64,000 nucleotides of DNA, taken from contig CAPI01000066.1 of the NCBI GenBank assembly GCA_000333815.1, positions 1-64,000 on the forward strand, read 5' to 3'. Origin of the DNA: [Collinsella] massiliensis (GTDB taxonomy: Bacteria; Actinomycetota; Coriobacteriia; Coriobacteriales; Coriobacteriaceae). The position numbers and the translations under genes are program-made. Position 1 is the first letter of the stretch; each line of letters opens with the position of its first letter. The notes under the pieces were generated by a model, which was given only the letters and a program-made list of their open reading frames with translations, made no database searches and was not told where the DNA came from. Shown piece by piece: positions 43,241 to 51,683 of this stretch.

Positions 43241-43502
43241 CTTCCATCTCCTCATATACCTCGAACGGCACGATGTGCGTTCCGCGCTTCGAGTAGTGGA
43301 TCTTGAATCCCCTGATCAAGGCTTCGTATCTGTCCTTGTTGACAATATACCCGACAGTCCAATCTGCGCCACGTGCGCCTGCCCGTTCAAAGAGCCGACG
43401 CGGCGTGCCCTTTCCGGTATAGCGCCTTCTGAATCCATCCTCCTCATCCCCGCTGACGACCAGATGGCTCGGCGCGGGGAAGGACGAACCCTTCGCGCGC
43501 AT
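43233..43502 (-). CDS. Small basic protein of the accessory island
   Basis: An 89-residue protein containing VVSGDEEDGFRRRYTGKGTP, FERAGARGADWTVGYIVNKD and FKIHYSKRGTHIVPFEVYEE. No family recognised, but composition and phase favour coding. Start at 43502 is a choice among several; an AAAGGC lies 8 bases upstream. Its end overlaps the LSm-like gene, forming a two-gene unit. About 280 bases upstream (43503-43781) show no convincing gene. Confidence 0.5.
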   Translation of the reverse strand: MRAKGSSFPAPSHLVVSGDEEDGFRRRYTGKGTPRRLFERAGARGADWTVGYIVNKDRYEALIRGFKIHYSKRGTHIVPFEVYEEMEDA

Positions 43503-43781
43503 CGACGATGCCTTTTCACCGCACCCCTTCGAGCCCTTGACGTGCCTGTGCTGTGCAGTCCGGTTCAACGTGTTCGGCAGGTCGCTTGCCGCGCGCTTTC
43601 CTCGTTCCCTCGATGGCTCACCACTCGTGGAAACTCACTTCTTCCGGATCGGCACGACCTTTGTCATGTTCCCGTTTGATCCATTTACAAGTTGGGCGTC
43701 CTGTTTGACTCACCTACGAGACATGCAGGTGTCCGATTTATTGAACAATCATTTAGCGGATTGGTTGATTATGCGGGTAGG

Positions 43782-43997
43782 CTAGACGAACTCGATCGTT
43801 TTACCGGTGAAGTCGTGCTCGCCTCGGATCCCGATCGAATTGTTCTTCACGCGGGAAATATCTCCTGCGTACAACGGGATTAAGGGCTTGAAGCTCTCGC
43901 CATCGATGGTGACCTTGTTCCAGCTGCCCTTTGGGATGGATTCGGAAAGTGTCAGGAGCGTCATGCCCGCGACATTCCAGCTGTCAATCACCTTCAT
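43782..43997 (-). CDS. Small protein of the accessory island
   Basis: A 71-residue protein (MKVIDSWNVAGMTLLTLSES, GSWNKVTIDGESFKPLIPLY, IRGEHDFTGKTIEF). Beta-rich, unknown family. GGAG lies 11 bases before the ATG at 43997, which overlaps the end of a decayed frame upstream. Confidence 0.55.
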   Translation of the reverse strand: MKVIDSWNVAGMTLLTLSESIPKGSWNKVTIDGESFKPLIPLYAGDISRVKNNSIGIRGEHDFTGKTIEFV

Positions 43998-44150
43998 CGA
44001 GCCCCGACTCCTTCAGAAATCGTATGCGGTCATCAGGCGTGTGGCTGGTCCCGCGTATTTCCTTCTCGAGATTGTATATCGCTCCGCCGCATCGAGGAGA
44101 TAGCCGCGCACGTCTTTTGCGGAGAGAGGGGATGGGCTCTCACTTGTTTT
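43984..44150 (-). pseudogene. Frameshifted remnant of a small gene
   Basis: Two protein-like pieces lie in different frames: SPSPLSAKDVRGYLLDAAE, then IYNLEKEIRGTSHTPDDRIR plus FLKESGLDEGD ending at 43984. A one-base change near 44090 would join them. No start codon with ribosome site is visible, so the 5' end is also uncertain. Confidence 0.35.
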
Positions 44151-44728
44151 CAAGTTATTGGAGCGGTCGCCATCTGCGCATCTATCAAACGCAGCGGAGT
44201 TGACGTTCCGATGCCCTGGGCATCCGGAACAGGAACGGTGATAACCGGGAGCGTTCTTTCGGAGCAGGTATAAGGCGGATTGCTGCGAGGAAATGGGACG
44301 GCTGCGCATCGCTAGGCTGGCGGTTGCGACTATATCGTTCGGGCTTCTCATCGGAAAAGGAAAGCGGCCGCCCTCGGATAACCGAAAGCGGCCACTCTCC
44401 AGCCTGAAAAGCTGTTGTAAAGGAGCGGCCGAACCGGTGCAACAACGGCCGTCCACCTCACATGGTAGCACATGAGAGCGGATAAAAGGGACAAACCGCA
44501 CCCGGCACGCCGTCTTGCAGTGACGACGATCCAGCGGCGGAGCCTGCGCAGCCACCGCAGCGAATACAAAACCGTGATAACGGGAACCCCTCTAAGTATT
44601 GAACCTGAAAAGCAGCCGGTATCCCGACGGGCAAGGGAGCACGTGCCCGGAACTGTCTCAAAAAACACGCGTCTGGTACGAACGTTCGGCGGCGCACGCT
44701 CGGCGACGCCCCATCGATAGGAGGAACG
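44151..44728. other. Stretch without a supportable gene
   Basis: About 580 bases with lower GC and no convincing coding frame on either strand. A 60-residue plus frame at 44293-44475 (GRLRIARLAVATISFGLLIG start) and an 82-residue frame at 44472-44720 lack family features. The repeated CGGCC stretches near 44364-44396 could be a degenerate hairpin. Probably decayed insert DNA at the right end of the accessory island. Confidence 0.4.
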
Positions 44729-45094
44729 ATGTCGCTCATCGCCAACATCATCTGGATCATCTTCGGCGGGCTCGCCACCGCGGTCGCGTGGTGCTTCGCC
44801 GGCTGCATCCTCTGCATCACGGTCATCGGCATCCCGCTCGGATTGCAGGCGTTCAAGATGGCCCGGCTCACGCTCGCGCCGTTCGGCGTGGACATCGCCT
44901 ACGGGGGCGGCGTGGCGTCGACCATCGCCAACGTCGTGTGGCTCGTGCTGTGCGGCGCGTGGATGGCGCTCGCGTACCTCATCCTCGGCTGCCTATACTG
45001 CATCACCATCATCGGCATCCCCATCGGCCTCCAGCTTTTCAAGATGGCGCAGCTCTCGCTCCTGCCGTTCGGCGCGGAGGTCATCTCGCGGTAG
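44729..45094 (+). CDS. YccF family membrane protein
   Basis: A 121-residue protein made of two YccF (DUF307) domain repeats: NIIWIIFGGLATAVAWCFAG with ITVIGIPLGLQAFKMARLTL, then NVVWLVLCGAWMALAYLILG with ITIIGIPIGLQLFKMAQLSL and final LLPFGAEV. Inner-membrane protein of unknown function. TAGGAGGAACG precedes the ATG. Stands alone at the right edge of the accessory island. Confidence 0.9.
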   Translation: MSLIANIIWIIFGGLATAVAWCFAGCILCITVIGIPLGLQAFKMARLTLAPFGVDIAYGGGVASTIANVVWLVLCGAWMALAYLILGCLYCITIIGIPIGLQLFKMAQLSLLPFGAEVISR

Positions 45095-45245
45095 GTTGTG
45101 TCGCGCCCGCCGCGCCATCCGCCCGCGCCTGCATCGCCGCCGCCCCGCGGTCGTTCCGTGTACTTACCGTTGCTTGATGCGTTTCGTGCAGCTTGATGGC
45201 ACAATGGTTCGTCGGAAGAACGACGTGAGGACGAAGGAGAGCGCC

Positions 45246-46163
45246 ATGGCAATCGCCGAAGAGCTGTATCCGCAGGAGGGGAGCATCGCCGGGGCGGCTC
45301 CGGGCGGCATCCCGGAGGTCGAGGAGCGCATCGCGCGCCGCATCGCCTTTTTCGAGGAGCATGCGCCCATCGAGGTCGAGGTCCCCGCGGCGATGGGTCC
45401 GGCGGGGCGCGAGACCTACGGCTGGATCGATTTCGGCCACCTGCCGAACACGCGCGACCTGGGTGGCCTGGCCGCTGCCGAGGGCTCGCGGGTGAAGCCC
45501 AAGCTGCTGCTGCGCTCCGGAGCGCTCGGCTTCGGCAGCGACGCCGACCTCAACCGCCTGCGCGACGAGTACCACCTGGGGCTCGTCGTCGACCTGCGCA
45601 ACGTCGAGGAGCTCATCGAGATCCCCGACCCCATGGACGCCTTTCCGGGCGCGCGCTACGTGCACGCCGACATCCTCGCGCGCAGCGCCGAGGGCATCAC
45701 GCAGGAGAAGGCGACACGCGAGAAGATCGCGCGCGAGCGCCGCGAGTTCGAGCGTTCCATGCGCGACGACACCGACGACAGCATGGAGGTCATGTACCGC
45801 TACCTGCTCATGAGCGCGTCGGGCATGCTCGGCTACCGCGCGCTCCTGCGCTCGATCATCGAGCTCCCCGAGGGCGCGGCGCTGTGGCACTGCTCCGTGG
45901 GGCGCGACCGCTGCGGCCTCGCCTCGGCGCTCATGGAGACGGTGCTCGGCGTGGATTGGGAGGACATCGAGGCGGATTACCTCGCGACCAACATCTTCGC
46001 GACGAACGAGCAGTCCTTCAGCTACCCGGCCGTCATCCGCGCGCTGCGCGCCGCCCGCGACGCCGCGACCGAGCGCTACGGCAGCCTCATGGGCTACATC
46101 AACGAGGCGCTCGAGGTCACGCCGGCCGAGGTCGAGCTGCTGCGCGAGCGCTATCTGGTGTAA
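45246..46163 (+). CDS. Tyrosine-protein phosphatase (Y_phosphatase3 type)
   Basis: A 305-residue phosphatase with WIDFGHLPNTRDLGGLAAAE, KPKLLLRSGALGFGSDADLN, GLVVDLRNVEELIEIPDP and the P-loop HCSVGRDRCGLASAL near 216-230 (HCxxGxDRxG). Matches the PtpA/LipA-like family that acts on phosphotyrosine or phosphoinositides. No signal peptide. The ATG at 45246 follows GAAGGAGAGCGCC. Confidence 0.87.
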   Translation: MAIAEELYPQEGSIAGAAPGGIPEVEERIARRIAFFEEHAPIEVEVPAAMGPAGRETYGWIDFGHLPNTRDLGGLAAAEGSRVKPKLLLRSGALGFGSDADLNRLRDEYHLGLVVDLRNVEELIEIPDPMDAFPGARYVHADILARSAEGITQEKATREKIARERREFERSMRDDTDDSMEVMYRYLLMSASGMLGYRALLRSIIELPEGAALWHCSVGRDRCGLASALMETVLGVDWEDIEADYLATNIFATNEQSFSYPAVIRALRAARDAATERYGSLMGYINEALEVTPAEVELLRERYLV

Positions 46164-46223
46164 GCGGGGGCTTGCGGGCTCCGCTTGGGGCCTTGAGGAC
46201 GCTCGAACTTGTTCTGAGCGCCT

Positions 46224-47087
46224 TTATGCTTGGGCGTCATAACGTATAAAGGTGAGCGTTCGCTCCGTCGCGCCCGTCTTGAGCCTGCGCTCGCGGTCGA
46301 ATTCGGGGGCGTGGCGGTAGCCGACGTCGAACCGAACGAGGTCGCGGGCATGCTCGATGCGCTGCTCCGCCATCCAGCGCACCATGGAGCCGCGGGCGAT
46401 CTTGCTCGCCGTGGCGCGCTGCATGGGTTTGCCGCCGCGCAGCTCCTCGCCGAAGATGCAGGTGATGACCTGCGTGGTGGGTGCCGCATGGGGGAGCACC
46501 GCCTTGGCGTACTCGACGCTCGCGAGGTTCACGATGACGGCGGGCTCGGGCGCCGTGCCCGCACGCTCCGCCACAGCACCCTCGATTGCGCGCGCGATGC
46601 GATCGCCCCAGAACGCATAGAGGTCGCGCGCGCCGTTCACCGCGAGCTTCGCGCCCATCTCGAGGCGGTAGGGCTCGACGGCATCGAACGGCCGGACGCA
46701 GCCATAGAAGCCCGAGAGGATCCAGAGATGCTCCTCGAGCCACGCGAGGGCGTCCAGGTCGAGCACCTCGGGCGCAAGGCTCTGGTACTGGATGCCGATA
46801 TACGAGAACGCGGCGGGCGAGACCGTGCGCGCGATGCCCGGCTCCTCGAGTTGCGCCGCATCCCGGACGGGCACGAACGCGTGCAGGCGCTCGACGTTTT
46901 GGGCGAGAAGCTTGTCGTTTACGCGCCAGAGCCCCTTGAGGCCGTCCGCGCCGTGCGCGCGCTCGATGGCGAGCAGCGCACGGTACAGGTGCTCTGTCGC
47001 GTCGGGGAAGGGCGGGATGCCGCGCGGCGAGAACGAGTCGCGCGCGATGCGCATCTGTTTGGCGGGGGAGATGATGACATGCAGCAT
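46224..47087 (-). CDS. yaaA: Peroxide stress protein YaaA (UPF0246)
   Basis: A 287-residue YaaA-family protein: LHVIISPAKQM at the start, YIGIQYQSLAPEVLD, LWILSGFYGCVRPFDAVEPY, RLEMGAKL, LYAFWGDRI and VNLASVEYAKAV. In E. coli YaaA limits free iron under peroxide stress and binds DNA; here the role is inferred from family. It is divergent from the LacI-controlled operon to the right. Confidence 0.92.
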   Translation of the reverse strand: MLHVIISPAKQMRIARDSFSPRGIPPFPDATEHLYRALLAIERAHGADGLKGLWRVNDKLLAQNVERLHAFVPVRDAAQLEEPGIARTVSPAAFSYIGIQYQSLAPEVLDLDALAWLEEHLWILSGFYGCVRPFDAVEPYRLEMGAKLAVNGARDLYAFWGDRIARAIEGAVAERAGTAPEPAVIVNLASVEYAKAVLPHAAPTTQVITCIFGEELRGGKPMQRATASKIARGSMVRWMAEQRIEHARDLVRFDVGYRHAPEFDRERRLKTGATERTLTFIRYDAQA

Positions 47088-47118
47088 GGCGCCCTCTCAA
47101 GCCGAGATGATGTACCAG

Positions 47119-47184
47119 GTAAAACAACCCCAGGGGCACTCTTGCATGATGCGATGTAAAAATACCCCTGGGGTTATTTTACAT
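47119..47184. repeat. Pair of CCCC-palindrome hairpins between yaaA and the sugar operon
   Basis: GTAAAACAACCCCAGGGG at 47119-47136 is followed at 47154-47184 by a palindrome reading ATGTAAAAATACCCC then TGGGGTTATTTTACAT. They can pair with each other or fold alone. Nearly the same 31-base palindrome occurs at 54561-54591 and 54755-54785. Confidence 0.65.
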
Positions 47185-47217
47185 ATGAGTCAATTGAACC
47201 CGTCCCCAATGACTCAT
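47185..47217. repeat. Short inverted repeat, REP-like
   Basis: ATGAGTCA (47185-47192) and TGACTCAT (47210-47217) enclose CCCGTCCCC. It abuts the palindrome at 47154-47184. Possibly a REP-type unit or terminator; no T-tract. Confidence 0.45.
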
Positions 47218-47297
47218 GATGGAACTGTTTCCATGGCGGCGACCGCTCGCCGAATGGTGAACGGTGAGCGGTGACACGTCCTCCGCGAACGGTAATT

Positions 47298-47369
47298 TTG
47301 GAAACGTTTCATTCCATTGTTTTCCAAGCGTGGAATAATGGAACCAGAAGAAATTGGAAACGTTTCCAA
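47298..47369 (+). promoter_or_regulatory. LacI-family operators of the sugar ABC operon
   Basis: Three operator-like palindromes lie before the binding-protein gene: TTGGAAACGTTTCA at 47298-47311, TTCCAAGCGTGGAA at 47322-47335 and the perfect TTGGAAACGTTTCCAA at 47354-47369. A central CG with symmetric arms is the LacI/GalR half-site form. The last site lies 32 bases before the ATG. The LacI regulator is the fourth gene of the operon. Confidence 0.85.
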
Positions 47370-47400
47370 TTTCGGATGACAACGTGAGGAGGAAGTCATC

Positions 47401-48759
47401 ATGCTTAATCGTCGTCAATTCATCACGGCAGGGCTCGGTGCTACGGCGGGTGTCGCTGCCGTCGCGGCGACGGGCTGCTCGGGCTCCAACGAGAGCGCTT
47501 CCGGTAGCGGCTCCGACAAGGCGTCCGGTAAGGTCTACTACCTCAACTTCAAGCCCGAACAGGATGTGCAGTGGCAGGAGCTCGCCACGATCTACACCGA
47601 GGAGACCGGCGTGCCGGTGACCGTCCTCACCGCTGCCTCCGGCCAGTACGAGACCACGCTCAAGTCCGAGATGGCCAAGACCGATGCCCCCACGCTCTTC
47701 CAGGTCAACGGGCCGGTCGGCCTGGCCAACTGGGTCGATTATTGCTACGACCTCGATGACACGGACATCATGGGCCAGCTCACCAAGGAGGACTACGCCC
47801 TGAAGGGCGACGACGACAAGACGAAGGGCATCGCCTACGTCATCGAGTCCTACGGCCTCATCTACAACAAGGACCTGCTCGAGCAGGCCGGCTACAGCGC
47901 GGACGACATCACGAACTTCGAGGACCTCAAGAAGGTCGCTGAGGACATCACCGCCCGCAAGGACGAGCTCGGCTTCAGCGCGTTCGGCTCCGCCGGCATG
48001 GACTCCAGCTCCGACTGGCGCTTCAAGACCCACCTGGCGAACCTGCCCATCTACTATGAGTACAAGGCCGACGGCATCGACACCACCGACGCCATCAAAG
48101 GCACCTACCTGCCGCAGTACCGCCAGATCTGGGACCTCTACATCAACAACGCCACCTGCGAGCCCACGCTCCTCTCCACGAAGACCGCCGACGACGCCAC
48201 CGCCGAGTTCAACACCGGCCAGTGCGTGTTCTATCAGAACGGCACGTGGGAGTACGCGAACATCGTCACCGACGGGAGCAACGTCACCGATGACAACATC
48301 GGCCTGCTGCCCATCTACATCGGCGTCGAGGGCGAAGAGGACCAGGGCATCTGCACGGGCTCCGAGAACTACTGGTGCGTGAACAAGAACGCCTCCGAGG
48401 AGGACATCCAGGCGACGCTCGACTTCATCAACTGGTGCGTCACGTCCGACACCGGCGTCCAGGCCATGTGCGGCGCCGACGGCGCCATGCCGTCCGGCGA
48501 GGCCGGCATGGGCTTCGTGATCCCGTTCGAGAAGAACCTGCCCTCCGATAACGTGCTGAACCAGCTCGCCGACGAGATCAACGCCGACAAGACCCCGGTG
48601 AAGTGGTGCTTCTCCACCATGCCGTCCGAGGAGTGGAAGAACGGCGTGGGCTCCGCGCTCACCACGTACGCCGCCGACCAGTCCGACAGCAACTGGGAGG
48701 CCGTGCAGACCGCGTTCGTCCAGGGTTGGGCTGACGAGGCCGCTGCCTCCAAGGCGTAA
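47401..48759 (+). CDS. Sugar ABC transporter substrate-binding lipoprotein
   Basis: A 452-residue family 1 solute-binding protein. It starts with a signal (RRQFITAGLGATAGVAAVAA) and lipobox TGCSG near residue 30. Mature motifs include YLNFKPEQDVQWQELATIYT, GVPVTVLTAASGQYETTLKS, IAYVIESYGLIYNKDLLEQA and a C-terminal PSGEAGMGFVIPFEKNL. With MalQ and the MsmK-type ATPase in the same operon, it most likely binds maltodextrins. GAGGAGGAAG precedes the ATG. Confidence 0.9.
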   Translation: MLNRRQFITAGLGATAGVAAVAATGCSGSNESASGSGSDKASGKVYYLNFKPEQDVQWQELATIYTEETGVPVTVLTAASGQYETTLKSEMAKTDAPTLFQVNGPVGLANWVDYCYDLDDTDIMGQLTKEDYALKGDDDKTKGIAYVIESYGLIYNKDLLEQAGYSADDITNFEDLKKVAEDITARKDELGFSAFGSAGMDSSSDWRFKTHLANLPIYYEYKADGIDTTDAIKGTYLPQYRQIWDLYINNATCEPTLLSTKTADDATAEFNTGQCVFYQNGTWEYANIVTDGSNVTDDNIGLLPIYIGVEGEEDQGICTGSENYWCVNKNASEEDIQATLDFINWCVTSDTGVQAMCGADGAMPSGEAGMGFVIPFEKNLPSDNVLNQLADEINADKTPVKWCFSTMPSEEWKNGVGSALTTYAADQSDSNWEAVQTAFVQGWADEAAASKA

Positions 48760-48864
48760 ACGCGCATCGTCCGGTGGGGCGCGGCCCCGCTAGGCACCTG
48801 AACTTTCGGCCGGCGGGCGGGGCCAACCCGCTCGTCGGCCTCGTTGTTTGCAAAGGAGGTCAAC

Positions 48865-49707
48865 GTGGAGAAAACGATCAAGAAATACTGGCCGATCTTC
48901 CTGGTGCCCACGCTCGCGGCGTTCGTCATCGGCTTCATCGTGCCGTTCATCATGGGCGTGTGGCTGTCGTTCTGCGACTTCACCACCGTCACCGACGCGG
49001 AGTTCATCGGGTTCGACAACTATATCCGCGCGTTCAGCGACGCCATGTTCCAGCACTCCTTCTGGTTCACGGCGCTCTTCGCGATCGTCTCGCTTCTGGT
49101 GATCAACATCGTCGCGTTCGCCCTGGCGCTCGCGCTCACCCAGAAGATGCGCGGGACGAACCTGTTCCGCACCATCTTCTTCATGCCGAACCTCATCGGC
49201 GGCATCGTGCTCGGCTACATCTGGCAGCTCATCTTCAACGGCATCCTCGCCCAGTACAGCCAGGCCATCAACCTGAACGAGTGGTACGGCTTCGCCGGCC
49301 TCGTCATCCTGGTCTCGTGGCAGCAGATCGGCTACATGATGATCATCTACATCGCCGGGCTCCAGTCCATCCCCACCGATGTGCTCGAGGCGGCCGAGGT
49401 CGACGGCGCGGGCCCGTGGCAGCGCCTGAAGAGCGTCATCATCCCCATGATGATGCCCTCGATCACCATCTGCACGTTCCTGTCCATCACCAACGGCTTC
49501 AAGCTGTTCGACCAGAACCTCTCGCTCACGGCCGGCGAGCCCTCGAAGCTCTCCGAGCTTCTGGCGCTCAACATCTACAACACCTTCTACGGCCGCGTGG
49601 GCTGGGAGGGCGTCGGCCAGGCCAAGGCCGTGATCTTCTGCATCGTGGTCGTGGCGATCGGCATCATCCAGCTGCGCGTGACGCGCTCGAGGGAGGTGCA
49701 GCAGTAA
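48865..49707 (+). CDS. Sugar ABC transporter permease, MalF-type
   Basis: A 280-residue permease with six hydrophobic segments and the EAA loop LEAAEVDGAGPWQRLKSVII-PMMMP. The GTG at 48865 is the start: AAAGGAGG lies 6 bases upstream. It begins 105 bases after the binding-protein gene and ends directly before the partner permease. Confidence 0.9.
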   Translation: MEKTIKKYWPIFLVPTLAAFVIGFIVPFIMGVWLSFCDFTTVTDAEFIGFDNYIRAFSDAMFQHSFWFTALFAIVSLLVINIVAFALALALTQKMRGTNLFRTIFFMPNLIGGIVLGYIWQLIFNGILAQYSQAINLNEWYGFAGLVILVSWQQIGYMMIIYIAGLQSIPTDVLEAAEVDGAGPWQRLKSVIIPMMMPSITICTFLSITNGFKLFDQNLSLTAGEPSKLSELLALNIYNTFYGRVGWEGVGQAKAVIFCIVVVAIGIIQLRVTRSREVQQ

Positions 49708-50544
49708 ATGAAGCAGAAAAAGATCTTGAGCACGATCGGCACGGTGTTCTTCACCATCCTGTGCTTCATCTGGGTGCTGCCCGTGCTCATCGTGCTCATG
49801 GATTCGTTCAAGAGCCGCACGTTCATCAGCCTCGAGCCGTTCGCGTTCCCCACGGACCAGACGTTCGTGGGACTCGAGAACTACGTGCAGGCTATCGATT
49901 ACTACGGCTTCCTCGACGCCGTGGGCTGGACGGTGTTCATCACCGTGGGCTCGGTGTTCGTGATCCTGCTGTGCTGCTCGATGTGCGCTTGGTTCATCAC
50001 GCGCGTGGCGAACCGCTTCACGCGCGGCGTGTACCTGCTGTGCGTGCTCTCCATGGTCGTGCCCTTCCAGATGGTCATGTTCACGCTCTCGCTCGTGGCC
50101 GACCGCCTGGGCCTCTCCACGCCCTGGGGCATCATCATCGTGTACCTGGGCTTCGGCGCGGGCCTCGCGGTGTTCATGTTCTGCGGCTTCGTGAAGTCGA
50201 TCCCCATCGAGATCGAGGAGGCGGCGCTCATCGACGGGTGCTCGCCCATCCGCACGTTCTTCAGCGTGGTGCTTCCCATCATGAAGCCCACCTACATCTC
50301 GGTGGGCATCCTGCAGACCATGTGGATCTGGAACGACTTCCTGCTGCCCTACCTGGTGCTCGACACCACGAAGTACAAGACGATCTCCATCGTGGTCCAG
50401 TTCATGAAGGGGTCGTACGGCCGCGTGGACATGGGCGCCATCATGGCGGCGCTCATCATGGCGGTCATCCCTGTCGTGATCTTCTACCTGCTGTGCCAGA
50501 AGCACATCATCAAGGGCGTCGCCGCAGGCGCCGTCAAGGGCTAG
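49708..50544 (+). CDS. Sugar ABC transporter permease, MalG-type
   Basis: A 278-residue partner permease. It starts MKQKKILSTIGTVFFTILCF and has IEEAALIDGCSPIRTFFSVV as EAA loop, followed by LPIMKPTYISVGI and WNDFLLPYLVL, typical of MalG-like subunits. The ATG follows the previous stop without a gap. Forms the channel with the MalF-type permease. Confidence 0.9.
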   Translation: MKQKKILSTIGTVFFTILCFIWVLPVLIVLMDSFKSRTFISLEPFAFPTDQTFVGLENYVQAIDYYGFLDAVGWTVFITVGSVFVILLCCSMCAWFITRVANRFTRGVYLLCVLSMVVPFQMVMFTLSLVADRLGLSTPWGIIIVYLGFGAGLAVFMFCGFVKSIPIEIEEAALIDGCSPIRTFFSVVLPIMKPTYISVGILQTMWIWNDFLLPYLVLDTTKYKTISIVVQFMKGSYGRVDMGAIMAALIMAVIPVVIFYLLCQKHIIKGVAAGAVKG

Positions 50545-50551
50545 GCGCATC

Positions 50552-51580
50552 ATGGATATCCGCGACATCGCACGGCTTTCGGGCTACAGCCTGGGGACGG
50601 TCTCGCGCGTGCTCAACGGTCACCCCAACGTGAGCGAGCGCGCGCGGGAGCGGGTGCTCGCGGTGGTGGAAGAGGTGGGCTACGAGCCCAACTCGAACGC
50701 GCGCTACCTGAAGATGCAGTCGCACCTCTCCGTCGCCATCTTCGTCAAGGGATCGCGGAACATGCTGTTCGCCGACATCCTCGAGCGGGTGCAGGCGCTC
50801 CTGCGCGAGGCGGGCGAGCAGCCGGACGTGGTCTATCTGGGGGAGGACGACAACGAGGTCGTGCACGCGGTGCGCTACGAGCGCCTGCGTCACCCGAAGG
50901 GCATCGTCTTTCTGGGCGGCGACCCGGCCTACTTCAAGGCGGGGTTCCAGCGCATCGAGGTGCCGGCGGTGCTCGTCACGAACACCGCGGCGGGCTTGGG
51001 GTTCAAGAACCTGTCGAGCGTGTCGACGAACGACGTCGCCGCCGCGCGCGACGTGATCGAGCACCTCTATGCCCGCGGGCACCGCAGGATCGGGATCATC
51101 GGCGGCGAGCGCTCGCTGTCCCAGGTGGGCGGCCGGCGCCTGCACGGCGCGGAGGAGGCCCTGCGCACGCACGGGATCGAGTTCGACTACGAGCGCGACT
51201 TCGAGCCGTGCCATTTCGCGATGGAGGACGGCTACGACGCGGCGGTGCGCCTCATCATGCGCTCGCGCGACCTCACGGCGATCTTCGCCCTGGGCGACGC
51301 CATTGCCATCGGCGCGATGCGCGCGGTGTTCGACATGGGGCTCCGGATCCCGGACGATATCTCGATCGCCGGGTACGACGGCCTTTCCGCCGGGCAGTTC
51401 TGCGTGCCGCGCCTGACCACGATCCGGCAGGACACGCGGCAGCTCGCCTCGCGGAGCGTGGAAGCGCTTCTGGCGGCGCTCGGCGGCGAGGAGCAGCCGG
51501 TGCGCGAGATGGTTCCCTACCAGCTGCTCAATCGCGAGAGCGTGTGCACGCGGGAACAGGAACCGGTTCGGGTCGCATGA
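50552..51580 (+). CDS. LacI family regulator of the sugar operon
   Basis: A 342-residue repressor. HTH: DIRDIARLSGYSLGTVSRVL with NGHPNVSERARERVLAVVEE (residues 2-41). The ligand domain has GIVFLGGDPAYF, HRRIGIIGGERSLSQVGGRR, AIFALGDAIAIGAMRAVFD and ISIAGYDGLSAGQFCVPRLT. It is inside the operon it probably controls through the operators at 47298-47369. Ends 103 bases before malQ. Confidence 0.92.
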   Translation: MDIRDIARLSGYSLGTVSRVLNGHPNVSERARERVLAVVEEVGYEPNSNARYLKMQSHLSVAIFVKGSRNMLFADILERVQALLREAGEQPDVVYLGEDDNEVVHAVRYERLRHPKGIVFLGGDPAYFKAGFQRIEVPAVLVTNTAAGLGFKNLSSVSTNDVAAARDVIEHLYARGHRRIGIIGGERSLSQVGGRRLHGAEEALRTHGIEFDYERDFEPCHFAMEDGYDAAVRLIMRSRDLTAIFALGDAIAIGAMRAVFDMGLRIPDDISIAGYDGLSAGQFCVPRLTTIRQDTRQLASRSVEALLAALGGEEQPVREMVPYQLLNRESVCTREQEPVRVA

Positions 51581-51683
51581 CCCGTAAGGCGCGGGCGCGC
51601 GGTTTGGAGCGGGTGGTTCGCCCGCCCGCCGCGCGGGCTCGCGGAGGACGCGGCCGCTGCGCGGTCGCATGAGAGGAGGAGAC

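Noticed and set aside
43537-43785. 82-residue plus-strand ORF in the accessory island
   Set aside because: No ribosome site and no family features; too weak to list as a gene.
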